Part shown: one piece after another, positions 1 to 11,449 of the stretch
Layout: every line of letters begins with the position of its first letter
How positions within the stretch are numbered: position 1 is the stretch's first letter
Assembly: GCF_037023145.1 (NCBI RefSeq)
Contig: NZ_CP146091.1
Location: 2,418,001-2,482,000 of the forward strand
DNA from: Ralstonia sp. RRA
GTDB taxonomy: Bacteria; Pseudomonadota; Gammaproteobacteria; Burkholderiales; Burkholderiaceae
Direction of reading: 5' to 3'
Length of the DNA stretch: 64,000 nt
Position numbers and translations under genes: made by a program
The notes under the pieces: model-generated
The model's input: the letters and a program-made list of their open reading frames with translations, nothing else
The model's database searches: none
Told to the model about the DNA's origin: nothing

Positions 1-143
1 ATACCGCGCAGGCGCAGCGCAGTCTGCTGCACCAGCGTGTGTTCACCGGTCAGCCGGAGATACTGCTTCGGATAGCCGCCGCGCGACATCGGCCAGAGAC
101 GGGTACCGCTGCCGCCACAGAGAATGACGGGGTAAATATTCAT
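1..143 (-). CDS. manC: mannose-1-phosphate guanylyltransferase, N-terminal fragment cut by window edge
   Basis: Reading the minus strand from the ATG at 143 gives MNIYPVILCGGSGTRLWPMS followed by RGGYPKQYLRL. The GGSGTRLWP segment is the nucleotide-binding signature of ManC/AlgA mannose-1-phosphate guanylyltransferases. Only about 47 residues lie in the window; the rest is beyond base 1. The enzyme makes GDP-mannose from mannose-1-phosphate and GTP in the cytoplasm, which is the substrate of the gmd product at 5908-6942. It lies 41 bp downstream of the kpsC-like gene on the same strand, so it is probably in that operon. The family call is firm; the C-terminal isomerase domain cannot be seen. 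Confidence 0.9.
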   Translation of the reverse strand, partial: MNIYPVILCGGSGTRLWPMSRGGYPKQYLRLTGEHTLVQQTALRLRG

Positions 144-184
144 ATCAACTCCCTCAGAGATCACTATTTGCTCAACCAGTGCAC

Positions 185-2230
185 TTACCGGATTGCAACG
201 TTGGTTGCTCCCGGCAACATCATTCCGCTCAGGCGCGCCTTTCGACGTTGCGCCCAAGCCCACATTCCGTACCACACGGCATTCCGGCTCCAACGCCATG
301 CCTTGCGCAGCGGCCTTCGCCAATCGCCGGCAATCCGCTCAAGCGGGCGCGCAGCGGTCAACCCAAGCTTGCGGACGACCGCCTCTGGCGTGGTGAACAA
401 CCGCGTGTTCCAGTCCCAGTAGATCGGGTACCGCAGCAGCGCTCCGGCCACCAGCATGTCGAGCGTCAGGGTGCGCTGCCGCCACGGCAGTGCCAGCGCG
501 TCGTGCGTCAATCCCCAGCCGGCGTAGAACGGCAAGCCATAGGTGAACACGCGCTTGCCTCGCAACAAGGCATCAAAACCGGCGAGTGACGACAGCACGT
601 GCACCTCGTCGGCGCAATCGACCAGCGAGAGCACGTCGGCCTCGGCGTCGACAATGTCTGCCAGCTCGCGCGCGTGCACCAGCCCCTGCCGATTGCCCGA
701 CAACACATCCGGGTGCGGCTTGTAGACGATAAAACCATCCGGATTGCGTCTGCGCACGGCTTCCAGCAACGCTTCAGCGGTGCCGAGCGCCCCCGTACCG
801 AAGCGGATGGAAGCATCGTCGGCCACCTGGCCCGCCACAAGAATGACGGTCTTGCCAGTCGGCGCCTTCCAACCTGGTGCGCGACGGCCAAGGTTGTACT
901 TCGTGACGCCCAACTCAGAGACCAGTGCGCGTAGCGCCGCCGCCCGAACAAGCTCTGCATCGTCGAACTGCGTGGTGTTCAGGATGTGCGTCAGTTCGTT
1001 CGGGCTGCGCGCGTCAAAATACAGCCCCTCCCGATCCAGCACCTGGCTGCAAGGGGCGTTCATATCGGAACCCAGCCCATTCGAATGGAAGAAACCATCT
1101 TCCATACGCAGCATGGGCGCACCAGCAGGAATACCCTGCGCGCTTTTGCCGCCCCACACCACAGCGCGTTCGCCTGGCTCGATCTGCTCCGGTGCATGCG
1201 TCCAGCGCAATTTGCCACCGCCAGCGGTCAGGTAAGGCGTGGCGAAAAGCCGCTTCCATCGTTGGAAACGCACGCCGGCAACGCGTTGGCAATCCGCATA
1301 GCGCGTGCGTACCGCGCGCTGCAATTCAATGCTGTCGAGCGCGCGCTCGAGCGTGCCAACACGATGGGTTTCCGGATCCAGATAGCGCACAAGCCGCAGA
1401 TAGACCGCGTCGAACAGCGCGGCGAGGGTCGGGCGGTGTTGACGATCTGGTATCAGAAGGTCATCTGCTGTCAGACCCCACCCTGCGTAATAGGGGCACC
1501 CGAACACGCGCACCGGCACGCCCGCCAATAGCGCGTGCATGCCTTCCGGCGCGCTCACTGTATAGACGTGGTCGACGTGCGACAGCGCGGCAAAGAAGCT
1601 GAACCCGGCGGCAACGCTACTTGCACCCGCAGGCAACTCACCCGCGCCAGATAGCCCACCAGCAGCGCCACGAGTGGCGGGCCAGATCCAGAATTCCGCG
1701 TTGGGGTGCTCACGCTGTGCCGCCGCCGCCATGCGTGCAAATGCGGCCCGCGTTGCATCCGCACCGCACGGCTGGTCGATCAGCAGCACGCGCGGTTTGC
1801 CGCGTGATTGCATCAATTCCGGCGGACACTCTGGCACGGCATCGCGCGCGACATCTGCTCGGGCGGCCACCACGCGCGCCATCAGGTCAGGCAGCCCCGG
1901 CGCGGTCCCAAGACAGTCGGCACTGGCAAACAAGGCTTGGAGGGCGTGCAGCAGTGGATCTCCCGCACCGCCTGGCCCGGGCAGCCTGAACCAGGACAGC
2001 ATCGGCTCCCCCAGCTTGCACGTCGACCAAATCGGGCCGGGAAGCAAAGCCGGCGTGGTGGCGTCAGCAAGCCGTTTAAGCCGAAGGACTGCCCGTCCGG
2101 CCCACCACTCGCTCCACACACCACCGGCAATACCTGGAATTGAGGCAAGCGTGCGCCAACCTCGTGTCACGCCACGCAAAGTCGAGGTGGCCGGAGACGC
2201 GAGCCGAGTCGCCGCACCCACGTTGCTCAT
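185..2230 (-). CDS. kpsC: KpsC-like capsule polysaccharide Kdo transferase (two modules)
   Basis: A 681-residue protein with two copies of the capsule-biosynthesis module, each marked by an AGWGLT motif: YYAGWGLTADD in the first half and FYAGWGLTHDA near the C-terminus. This duplication is typical of KpsC, the dual beta-Kdo transferase that extends the Kdo linker on lysophosphatidylglycerol at the inner membrane. The start ATG (2230) abuts the TAA of the upstream glycosyltransferase (TAA then ATG with no spacer), so the two are translationally linked. It corresponds in position and type to the gene after manC in the B. pseudomallei wcb cluster (wcbA, from memory). The partner kpsS is at 20631-21839. 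No kdsA/kdsB/kpsF/kpsU genes for Kdo supply are in the window. Confidence 0.85.
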   Translation of the reverse strand: MSNVGAATRLASPATSTLRGVTRGWRTLASIPGIAGGVWSEWWAGRAVLRLKRLADATTPALLPGPIWSTCKLGEPMLSWFRLPGPGGAGDPLLHALQALFASADCLGTAPGLPDLMARVVAARADVARDAVPECPPELMQSRGKPRVLLIDQPCGADATRAAFARMAAAAQREHPNAEFWIWPATRGAAGGLSGAGELPAGASSVAAGFSFFAALSHVDHVYTVSAPEGMHALLAGVPVRVFGCPYYAGWGLTADDLLIPDRQHRPTLAALFDAVYLRLVRYLDPETHRVGTLERALDSIELQRAVRTRYADCQRVAGVRFQRWKRLFATPYLTAGGGKLRWTHAPEQIEPGERAVVWGGKSAQGIPAGAPMLRMEDGFFHSNGLGSDMNAPCSQVLDREGLYFDARSPNELTHILNTTQFDDAELVRAAALRALVSELGVTKYNLGRRAPGWKAPTGKTVILVAGQVADDASIRFGTGALGTAEALLEAVRRRNPDGFIVYKPHPDVLSGNRQGLVHARELADIVDAEADVLSLVDCADEVHVLSSLAGFDALLRGKRVFTYGLPFYAGWGLTHDALALPWRQRTLTLDMLVAGALLRYPIYWDWNTRLFTTPEAVVRKLGLTAARPLERIAGDWRRPLRKAWRWSRNAVWYGMWAWAQRRKARLSGMMLPGATNVAIR

Positions 2231-3385
2231 TTAGAGCAGGCCCTCGATAAACTGGTCCACCACCTCGAAGTGTTGCTGCCAGGTCGGCTCGCGAAACCCT
2301 TCAACGCGAACCAGTTGGCTCGCACGCTGCGGGCTGTTTGCAGACGCATACTCCTGAATGCGCGCCATCCAGCCAGGGCCGTCGAGCGGATCAAGGTAAT
2401 CGGGAATATCGCCGGCAATCTCCCGGAACACGGGCAGATCACTGGCAATCACGGGCACGCGCATCGCAAGCGCCTCGGCCAAAGGCATGCCGTAGCCCTC
2501 CACGAAAGATGGGAACAGCAGGGCCTGCGCATGATGCAGGTAGTTATGGAGGCGCGCGTCGGAACAGTCGGCTTCTTCGATGACGACGCCGCGCAGGGCA
2601 GCACAGCGTTCCAGCATGTCGATCGCGTTTTCGCACTCCCAGCCACGCCGGCCAATGATGACCAGTTTGGGGGCACGTTCGCCCAGCACTTCAACCAGGC
2701 GGCGCCAGACGTGCAGCACAAACCAGTGGTTCTTGCGCGGCTCGATCGTACCCAGCATGACGAAATACGGCTGCGCAAGTGGGCGCTCGCCCACCTCGGC
2801 AGCGGGCACGCCGGAGGCCAAGCGGGCCACGACGGTTTTTGGTACCGACCAGCCCGAGCGCTGCGCTTCCTCCGTCAGGGAATCCAGCGTCGCCTGCGAA
2901 TTGGCAATCACGCCCACCGCATGGCCAAGCGCCACACGCATCCGCTCCTGATGGGTCTCTCGCACGCCGGGGCGGCAATACTCGGCATGCGTGAGCGGAA
3001 TTAAATCGTGCAGCATGAAAACCGTTCGGATATTCCGATTTGTTAACGATTGGAAATATCGCCCATATTCCAGGCCGGAGTGGCTGGTGTGCAAAAGCAC
3101 GCCCCGATCAAATGGCTCGCGCCGCAAGGCGCCGAGGGTAGCACGCACCATTAGCATTCGTGCATCCCTCCAACGGGTGGAATCCTGTTTTAGCAACAGC
3201 GTGAAAGCCTGCGCAGATTCCCGCTCGGATAATACGGAATAGAATCCGCGCTCGCTCAGAACAGCCCGCGCGCGCGGTGCGTAGTGGCGGATATAGGCAA
3301 GGCCGACGCGATCCACACCGGTTGGTAGCGTCCGCTTTGCCAGCCTGTCCAGAAGCCGCGTGACGTCCAGAAATATCGGTAGCAC
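2231..3385 (-). CDS. GT4-type glycosyltransferase of the capsule locus
   Basis: A 384-residue cytoplasmic protein. The C-terminal half is a GT-B donor-binding domain: GTIEPRKNH (about residue 190), VIIGRRGWE, and the E-x7-E region FVEGYGMPLAEALA. The N-terminal half contains LHTSHSGLEYG and HDLIPL. It transfers a sugar during capsule synthesis; donor and linkage cannot be told from sequence. The longest frame begins at a GTG (3385), 146 bp from the divergent wza-like gene, with no clear Shine-Dalgarno sequence, so a slightly later start is possible. It resembles the glycosyltransferase at 16303-17628 in its EPRK and PVFRE motifs, so the two may be paralogues that bracket the repeat-unit cassette. 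Confidence 0.82.
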   Translation of the reverse strand: MLPIFLDVTRLLDRLAKRTLPTGVDRVGLAYIRHYAPRARAVLSERGFYSVLSERESAQAFTLLLKQDSTRWRDARMLMVRATLGALRREPFDRGVLLHTSHSGLEYGRYFQSLTNRNIRTVFMLHDLIPLTHAEYCRPGVRETHQERMRVALGHAVGVIANSQATLDSLTEEAQRSGWSVPKTVVARLASGVPAAEVGERPLAQPYFVMLGTIEPRKNHWFVLHVWRRLVEVLGERAPKLVIIGRRGWECENAIDMLERCAALRGVVIEEADCSDARLHNYLHHAQALLFPSFVEGYGMPLAEALAMRVPVIASDLPVFREIAGDIPDYLDPLDGPGWMARIQEYASANSPQRASQLVRVEGFREPTWQQHFEVVDQFIEGLL

Positions 3386-3530
3386 TGTTTTTTATGCGAG
3401 TGTGAATCCACGCACGAAGCGCGAAAGTATGCGAAAGATTTTTACTAGAAACTGCGGCAGAGCTGCGTATTCTAGCGACGGGCATGGGATACTTGTGAAG
3501 TTTTGCTTGGCTTAAAGAATCCCCTTCAGA

Positions 3531-4694
3531 ATGCGCAGCCTGTCCGCCTTGTTGGCGGCCGTGTCAATTGTCGGCACGGCTAGCCTTACCGCTTGTTCCA
3601 TCGTTCCCTCCTCTGGCCCAACCAGGTCTCAGGTAACAGACGCGACCGAAGCATCCGTCACCGCAGGGATCCAGATCGTTGACGTGACCGAAGAGGTAGC
3701 TCAACGCCTTCTGGCAGAACGCCAGACAACCGACTTTGCCCGAACCTTGGGTGGCAGCACGCAATTTCAACAGCAACTAGGGGTCGGCGACGTCATTGAA
3801 GTGTCTGTCTGGGAGGCCCCGCCGGCCACCCTGTTTGGCGCCACCGGCATGGACCCGCGCGCTGCGCCAAGCAACGCTCGCGTTTCCGTGTTGCCCGAAC
3901 AAACGATCAGCGGCGACGGCTACATCAATGTTCCATTTGCCGGGCAAATCAAAGCCGCCGGACGCACCACCACACAACTGGAAAAGGACGTTACCGCGGC
4001 CCTCAAGGGCAAGGCCAACCAGCCGCAGGTGCTGGTGCGGCTTTCCAAGAACGTCACCTCTTACGTCACCGTCGTGGGCGACGTTGCCTCCAGTACCCGC
4101 ATGCAACTGACGGCACGTGGTGAGCGCCTGCTTGATGCAGTCGCCAGCGCTGGCGGCGTGCGCCAACCGGTGGACAAAATGACCATCCAGGTCACCCGCG
4201 GCAACACGGTCCAGACTCTGCCGCTGCAAACCATCATTCGCGACCCCCACCAGAATGTGCCGCTGCGCGCCGGCGACGTGGTCACCGCGCTATTCCAGCC
4301 GTTGAGCTTTACCGCACTTGGCGCCACCGGCAAGAACCAGGAAATCAATTTCGAAGCACAAGGCATTACGCTGGCGCAGGCAATTGCCCGCGCCGGCGGC
4401 CTGGAAGACTCCCGCTCCGACGCACAGGGTGTGTTCATCTTCCGCTTTGAAGACGTCGGCGCCCTACCCTGGCCGCGCCAACCGGTACGCACCACCCAGA
4501 ACGGCAAGGTTCCAGTGGTCTACCGTGTGAACTTGAAAGACCCAGGGAGCTTCTTCGTTGCGCAGACGTTTGCAATGGACAATAAGGACTTGCTGTACGT
4601 GTCGAATGCGCCAATTGCGGAACTGCAGAAATTCTTGAATGTGGTGTTCACTGTGGCTTATCCAGTGGTCACCACGGTTAATACGTTCAAGTAG
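3531..4694 (+). CDS. wza: polysaccharide export outer-membrane lipoprotein (Wza/KpsD family)
   Basis: A 387-residue secreted lipoprotein. The N-terminal signal peptide ends in the lipobox LTAC (Cys about residue 22). A polysaccharide-export (poly_export) domain follows (GVGDVIEVSVWEAP through GYINVPFAGQIKAAGRT), then two SLBB-like segments (about residues 180-220 and 255-290). Proteins of this family form the outer-membrane channel through which capsule chains leave the cell, working with the KpsE-like inner-membrane protein at 19077-20297. It is the only plus-strand gene within the left minus-strand block and has its own 145-bp upstream region, so it is probably transcribed separately. A strong hairpin follows the stop codon. 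Family assignment is firm; Wza versus KpsD naming is less so. Confidence 0.9.
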   Translation: MRSLSALLAAVSIVGTASLTACSIVPSSGPTRSQVTDATEASVTAGIQIVDVTEEVAQRLLAERQTTDFARTLGGSTQFQQQLGVGDVIEVSVWEAPPATLFGATGMDPRAAPSNARVSVLPEQTISGDGYINVPFAGQIKAAGRTTTQLEKDVTAALKGKANQPQVLVRLSKNVTSYVTVVGDVASSTRMQLTARGERLLDAVASAGGVRQPVDKMTIQVTRGNTVQTLPLQTIIRDPHQNVPLRAGDVVTALFQPLSFTALGATGKNQEINFEAQGITLAQAIARAGGLEDSRSDAQGVFIFRFEDVGALPWPRQPVRTTQNGKVPVVYRVNLKDPGSFFVAQTFAMDNKDLLYVSNAPIAELQKFLNVVFTVAYPVVTTVNTFK

Positions 4695-4705
4695 ACGCAC
4701 CAAGC

Positions 4706-4733
4706 ATCGATCCCACCCAACGGTGGGATCGAT
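4706..4733 (+). terminator. hairpin after the wza-like gene
   Basis: A perfect 12-bp inverted repeat, ATCGATCCCACC and GGTGGGATCGAT with a 4-base loop, starts 11 bases after the wza stop codon. No clear run of T follows (CTTGTACC), so intrinsic termination may be weak; the hairpin could also stabilise the mRNA 3' end. Confidence 0.6.
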
Positions 4734-5012
4734 CTTGTACCATCCAACTACCGGAACAGGAACCTGCCAGAGGCGGATGTTCGCAATGCCATTGCCATCG
4801 CCCACTGAGGCATTGATTTATGCTTGGCGGGCGAATTCGACAAGCGCCGCTCGCCGTCGCGGGTAGCGTGGTTGGTTCACACTTCGGTCAGGTAGAACTC
4901 CAGCGAGAAGCTACCGAGCTACAAATGGGCAAATGTAGCACTCGGGTTGAGAGTCTCTGCAAGCGGGGGGCTCCAGAGTTCCCTTGCGTAGCCCCCTCAA
5001 AAAGCGCCAACC
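4734..5012. other. non-coding gap between wza-like gene and rmd-like gene
   Basis: I find no credible gene here. It lies at the convergent 3' ends of the wza-like gene (+) and the rmd-like gene (-). One short inverted repeat (a GGGGGCT and AGCCCCC pair near 4966-4997) could form a hairpin, but no T-run lies on the correct side for the minus-strand operon. Codon structure seems absent in all frames. Confidence 0.5.
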
Positions 5013-5906
5013 TCAATTCGATGCCTCCAGCATCCAAGCGAGGGTCTCGCGAATATGAATCCACGAGATTGGGCCTACCGCACGCTGCAAACGCGCCGGA
5101 CTACCAATCAGCTTGTGGACTTCACTCCCACGAACGAAAGATGGATTGGTGGTGATCTCTGGCCAATGCCCGGTCAAATCGCGCATGATCGCCAATATAT
5201 CGCGCAACGAGTAGCCTGTTCCCGAACAGACATTAAATGTCTGCCCAGCCACATCCGCGCCGAGCAAGCGAGAATACACATCAACGACATTCCGCACATC
5301 CGAGAAATCACGAATGACATCCAAATTACCGAGCTCTAAAACAGGAGCTCGGTCGGCAAAGTGTTTGACTATCTTGGGTAACAAGAAATTGAGCGGCTGA
5401 CCAATGCCCGTATAGTTGAATGGGCGAACGATCGTAATTGGCAGCTTATCACCCCATAATTTGGCGACATACTCCATCGCCAGCTTGCTAACAGCATAGT
5501 CATTTGCAGGCGCGAGAGCCTGCTCTTCAACGAGCGGCTGAACCTGCGCATTCCCATATACATTAGCGCTGCTCGCTAACAGAACAGCACTCGCTTGACT
5601 CCCCGACGCGGCGAGCGCATCAAGCAAATTTCGCGTGCCAACGACGTTCGTTTGATATATCGCGGCGGGGTCACTGTGCGCAACAAATGCAATGCCCGCC
5701 AAATGGATTACAACGTCCGGCCTGACCAACGAGACAACGCCGGAAAGCGCCCCGCGATCCAACAAGTCGCATGCGTGCACGGGCCATGACAACTCACCCG
5801 ACGGCCGGTGCGAGAGACCACTGACAGCATAACCCGCGCAAGCGAGCGCTTGCGCGAGGTGACGCCCTGTAAACCCCTCGATACCTGTAATGAGCGCCCG
5901 CTTCAT
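5013..5906 (-). CDS. rmd: GDP-6-deoxy-4-keto-D-mannose reductase-like SDR (Rmd type)
   Basis: A 297-residue extended short-chain dehydrogenase. The Rossmann motif GIEGFTGR is at residues 8-15, catalytic serines lie in ASSANVYG (about 112-113), and Y137-x3-K141 sits in DYAVSKLAME. It starts one base after the gmd stop codon. Rmd enzymes reduce the 4-keto group of GDP-4-keto-6-deoxy-D-mannose to GDP-D-rhamnose in the cytoplasm. Length and neighbourhood suit that role. A GDP-fucose synthase or GDP-6-deoxy-D-talose synthase cannot be excluded by reading alone. Because the aminotransferase at 10338 would use the same intermediate, this cassette may make two GDP-sugars from one branch point. Confidence 0.8.
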   Translation of the reverse strand: MKRALITGIEGFTGRHLAQALACAGYAVSGLSHRPSGELSWPVHACDLLDRGALSGVVSLVRPDVVIHLAGIAFVAHSDPAAIYQTNVVGTRNLLDALAASGSQASAVLLASSANVYGNAQVQPLVEEQALAPANDYAVSKLAMEYVAKLWGDKLPITIVRPFNYTGIGQPLNFLLPKIVKHFADRAPVLELGNLDVIRDFSDVRNVVDVYSRLLGADVAGQTFNVCSGTGYSLRDILAIMRDLTGHWPEITTNPSFVRGSEVHKLIGSPARLQRAVGPISWIHIRETLAWMLEASN

Positions 5907-5907
5907 A

Positions 5908-8269
<2,362 letters not shown>

Positions 8270-8273
<4 letters not shown>

Positions 8274-9307
8274 GCCAATAACCTCGTGATCGTATTTGGC
8301 CAAGAGATCCGCATATCGGTCCAAAGGCTTCGCGCCGCCAGCCCCATGGCCCGGACAGACTCAACATCCCTACAAGCCCTCTCAAGAGCACCGGCCAACG
8401 ACTCTGCAGTCGGCTCTGCAACCCAGCCCGTTTCGCCGTCTCTGACTAGACCAAGAACACCACCACTGTCAGACGCAGTAATAATTGGCTTCCCTGCGGT
8501 AGCAGCTTCCATTGCCACATATCCAAGAGAATCCTCGTCGAAGGGAAGATATGCGCAGGCTGTTGCCTCATTGACATAACGCGCCAACTCCATCCGACTC
8601 AAGAACCTAAGATCGATATGCACGCGCCCTTGCAAGCCATAGTGCTCGACTAAGCGCGCAAGCTTATCAGCGTCCTCAGGAGTATCCGGCGGCCCAGCCA
8701 CTACCAGCCGAACATGCGATCCGGTGAGCGCCATCGCTTCAAGCAAAAGATGCTGCCGCTTCATTCCATTCACACGCCCGCCAGCGAAGACATAGCCGCT
8801 AGCTGTACCGCCAGTAAACAGCTCGGGGTCATTCAACGGGGGCAACAGCACCTCTGCATCAAAGCCGTTGTATTTCGCCAGTCTTTTACGAGTAACATCC
8901 GAGTTCGTATAAATCCGCCCGCATTCCGCGAACGCTTCATCATCCGCATTCTTGATGATTGAACGCGTCTCTTTTCCCGTTGCATCATCGGCGATGTTTG
9001 ACTGTCCTGCATCAAACAAGTCGTACGCCTGTCGATATTGATGCAGCAGCCACAGAGTTTTCCTCGGATGCCTGATCAGGTAGGCCGGAAACTTCAACGC
9101 GATTACACGATCAACATTGCTAATCTCAAGGTTGCGTACCATCAGCATTTGCGACGGAATTCCGTAGGAAGGTTCCCATTGAAACGGAATTCTCAATACT
9201 TCAGCTTGATGCCCTGCAATAATCAGATTCCTTGCCAGATGGTCCGCCAACTCTTCGGCGCCGCCCCAAACAAATGGAGCCATATTGTTGACAACCAGCA
9301 CCTTCAT
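8270..9307 (-). CDS. GT4-like glycosyltransferase, paralogue A
   Basis: A 345-residue glycosyltransferase starting MKVLVVNNMAPFVWGGAEEL, the usual GGxE/GGAE N-terminus of GT4 enzymes. The donor domain includes FAGGRVNGMKRQHLLLEA, VVAGPPDT and AYLPFDEDSLGYVAMEA (E-x7-E-like). It has the same length as its neighbour at 9304-10341 and matches it segment by segment (RHPRKTLWLLHQYRQAYDLFD against the equivalent HPHKILWFIHHIRAFYDLWD), so the two arose by tandem duplication. It overlaps both neighbours by 4 bp (ATGA), so translation is coupled. Substrate unknown. Confidence 0.82.
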
Positions 9308-10341
9308 GTCAGCAACCTTTCTAGAACGTGCGACCAGGAAATATTCATCTCACCCACTCTCGACGCTGCGTTCAGTCCCATTTTTTGGGTGCCCTTGCGA
9401 TCCAGATACAACCTATCCATCGCTTCGGCCAGCGCTTTCGGGTCAGGCTCTGCTATCAACCCGTTGACGCCATGTTCAACTAATTCACACACGCCACCGG
9501 AATCTACAGTTGCAAGAATAGGCTTCGAAGAATGAGACGCCTCGAGCGACGGATATCCATAGGAGTCTTCGTCCAGCGGTATATACGCAGCAGCCAAACA
9601 CTGGGACAGCAGGTCGACTTTTCGTTGCTCCGATATCCATTCATTTTCAAAATGAACTCGATTTTGCAACCCTCGAGAAGCAATAGCCTTCTTCAACTGC
9701 AGGACATAACCACTTCCACCGCTCACTCCGCACAAGCGGAGTTTCACGGGGCTACGGGTATGCCTCATCGCCTCAATGAGAAGATGCTGCCGCTTGTGAT
9801 GCTCTACTCGCGCTATGCAAACGATCTCGTCGTTAAAATCCTTGCACTCGAACCGCTCCGGCTGAAACAAAGGTGGATAGAGAACCTCGCTACCCACCCC
9901 ATTAAATCGACTTAGCCGATCGGAGACGACTTGCGAATTCGCAAAAATCTTCTTCGCTTCCTTAAACGCAGCGGTATCCGTTCTGTGCAAAACATCCCGT
10001 ATCGCACGATGCTTATCGTCGTCCGCAAACCCCCTATACGGGCTATCCCACAAATCATAAAAGGCACGAATATGGTGGATAAACCATAAAATCTTATGGG
10101 GATGCGGAATGACGTGTGCCGGCGGCCGGAAACAAATAACTCTATCCGCGGAAGCAGATAGATCTACCCATCGATATGCCGCCATCTGCGAAATAAGTGA
10201 ATCCGGCGCATCCACATGAGGCAGATTCACAACCTCAACTCTGTGCCCGGCCGCCAAAAGCTCGATCTTCAGCCACTCAACAATATTCCGGTAGCCACCA
10301 TCCGTGAATGGAACGATCGATGAACAGAGTGCAATCTTCAT
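9304..10341 (-). CDS. GT4-like glycosyltransferase, paralogue B
   Basis: A 345-residue glycosyltransferase with an N-terminal MKIALCSSIVPFTDGGYRNI motif and a donor domain containing CIARVEHHKRQHLLIEAMRH, RLCGVSGG and AYIPLDEDSYGYPSLEASH. It is a diverged paralogue of the next gene (8270-9307), with equal length and collinear motifs. The pair may add consecutive residues with related donors or linkages. The ATG overlaps the end of the aminotransferase gene by 4 bp. Cytoplasmic; exact sugar unknown. Confidence 0.82.
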   Translation of the reverse strand: MKIALCSSIVPFTDGGYRNIVEWLKIELLAAGHRVEVVNLPHVDAPDSLISQMAAYRWVDLSASADRVICFRPPAHVIPHPHKILWFIHHIRAFYDLWDSPYRGFADDDKHRAIRDVLHRTDTAAFKEAKKIFANSQVVSDRLSRFNGVGSEVLYPPLFQPERFECKDFNDEIVCIARVEHHKRQHLLIEAMRHTRSPVKLRLCGVSGGSGYVLQLKKAIASRGLQNRVHFENEWISEQRKVDLLSQCLAAAYIPLDEDSYGYPSLEASHSSKPILATVDSGGVCELVEHGVNGLIAEPDPKALAEAMDRLYLDRKGTQKMGLNAASRVGEMNISWSHVLERLLT

Positions 10342-11444
10342 AGCGATGCAATCGCTTGACCAAGCTCATCGGCAACTCTATAGACGTCGTCGTGTGTCAG
10401 CATCTGATGAGTCGGCAGATTAATCCCTCGCTGAGCCCACAGGTCTGCCACTGGGAACACGCCTTCCTGCATATACGGAGGCAGGACGTGCATCGGATAG
10501 AAGACGGGCCTCGTTTCGATACCTCGGTTGTTGAGCGCTCGCATAACTGCGTCACGACGCTCCTCCCCACCATCGCGCAGGAAGATGTTGTACATCCAGT
10601 AAACCTGCTTGGCGTTCGGAGTCTGGACCGGTAGTTGTATCTGGCCGCCCAATGAGGAAAGCGCCTCATCGTACCAGCGAGCAATCATCTGACGATCCGC
10701 AAGAGCGGCATCGATATTCTCCATCTGCGCCAATCCGATGGCTGCTTGGATGTTCGTCATCCGGTAGTTGTAGCCGATCACTGGAAACCAATAGCGACGC
10801 CCCGGGTCCATGCCTTGCCCACGATACAAACGGAGCTTAGAAGCAAGCTCATCGTCGTTGGTCGTAACCATCCCGCCTTCGCCGGTAGTTACGATCTTGT
10901 TCCCGAAGAAGCTAAATGTGGCGCATTGCCCAAAAGACCCAACCTTTCGCCCGTCGTACTCCGCACCGTGAGCTTCAGCGGCATCCTCAAGCACGAACAA
11001 ATTGTGCTTTTTAGCGATCTCCATAATCGCCCCCATTTTGGCTGGATGCCCGTAAAGATGTACTGGAATAACGCCCTTGGTTTTTGAAGTAATGCGGCGA
11101 CAGAAATCTTCTGGATCGATATTCATCGTTCCCGGCTCCACGTCAACCAAAACCGGCGTGGCGCCACAGTAGCGAACAGCATTGGCTGTCGCAATATAAG
11201 TAACAGTTGGAACAATAACTTCATCACCAGGCTGCAAACCGAGCGCGACAAGCGCCAGATGCAGAGCGGTGGTGCCGTTATTGGTGGCGATAGCATGCTT
11301 CACACCACAGAATTTCGCAAATATCTCTTCAAAATTGGTAATATATTTTCCGTTCGAGGAAATCCATGTGCTATCCAAGCAATCAAGCACGTATTCGCGT
11401 TCTTTCCCCGCCAACTTTGGTTCTGCTACAGAAATTCGCTTCAT
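10338..11444 (-). CDS. per: DegT/DnrJ/EryC1 aminotransferase, GDP-perosamine synthase-like
   Basis: A 368-residue PLP-dependent sugar aminotransferase. Family motifs are NNGTTALHLAL (residues 55-65), EDAAEAHGAEYDGRKVG (D154 contacts the PLP ring nitrogen), and the Schiff-base lysine K183 in FSFFGNKIVTTGEGGM. The FFGNK form is the one I associate with perosamine synthases (RfbE/Per). With Gmd in the same operon the expected reaction is transamination of GDP-4-keto-6-deoxy-D-mannose with glutamate to give GDP-4-amino-4,6-dideoxy-D-mannose. The adjacent acetyltransferase gene fits N-acetylation of that product. Other 4-aminosugar products are possible. Confidence 0.85.
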   Translation of the reverse strand: MKRISVAEPKLAGKEREYVLDCLDSTWISSNGKYITNFEEIFAKFCGVKHAIATNNGTTALHLALVALGLQPGDEVIVPTVTYIATANAVRYCGATPVLVDVEPGTMNIDPEDFCRRITSKTKGVIPVHLYGHPAKMGAIMEIAKKHNLFVLEDAAEAHGAEYDGRKVGSFGQCATFSFFGNKIVTTGEGGMVTTNDDELASKLRLYRGQGMDPGRRYWFPVIGYNYRMTNIQAAIGLAQMENIDAALADRQMIARWYDEALSSLGGQIQLPVQTPNAKQVYWMYNIFLRDGGEERRDAVMRALNNRGIETRPVFYPMHVLPPYMQEGVFPVADLWAQRGINLPTHQMLTHDDVYRVADELGQAIASL

Positions 11445-11449
11445 GACAG

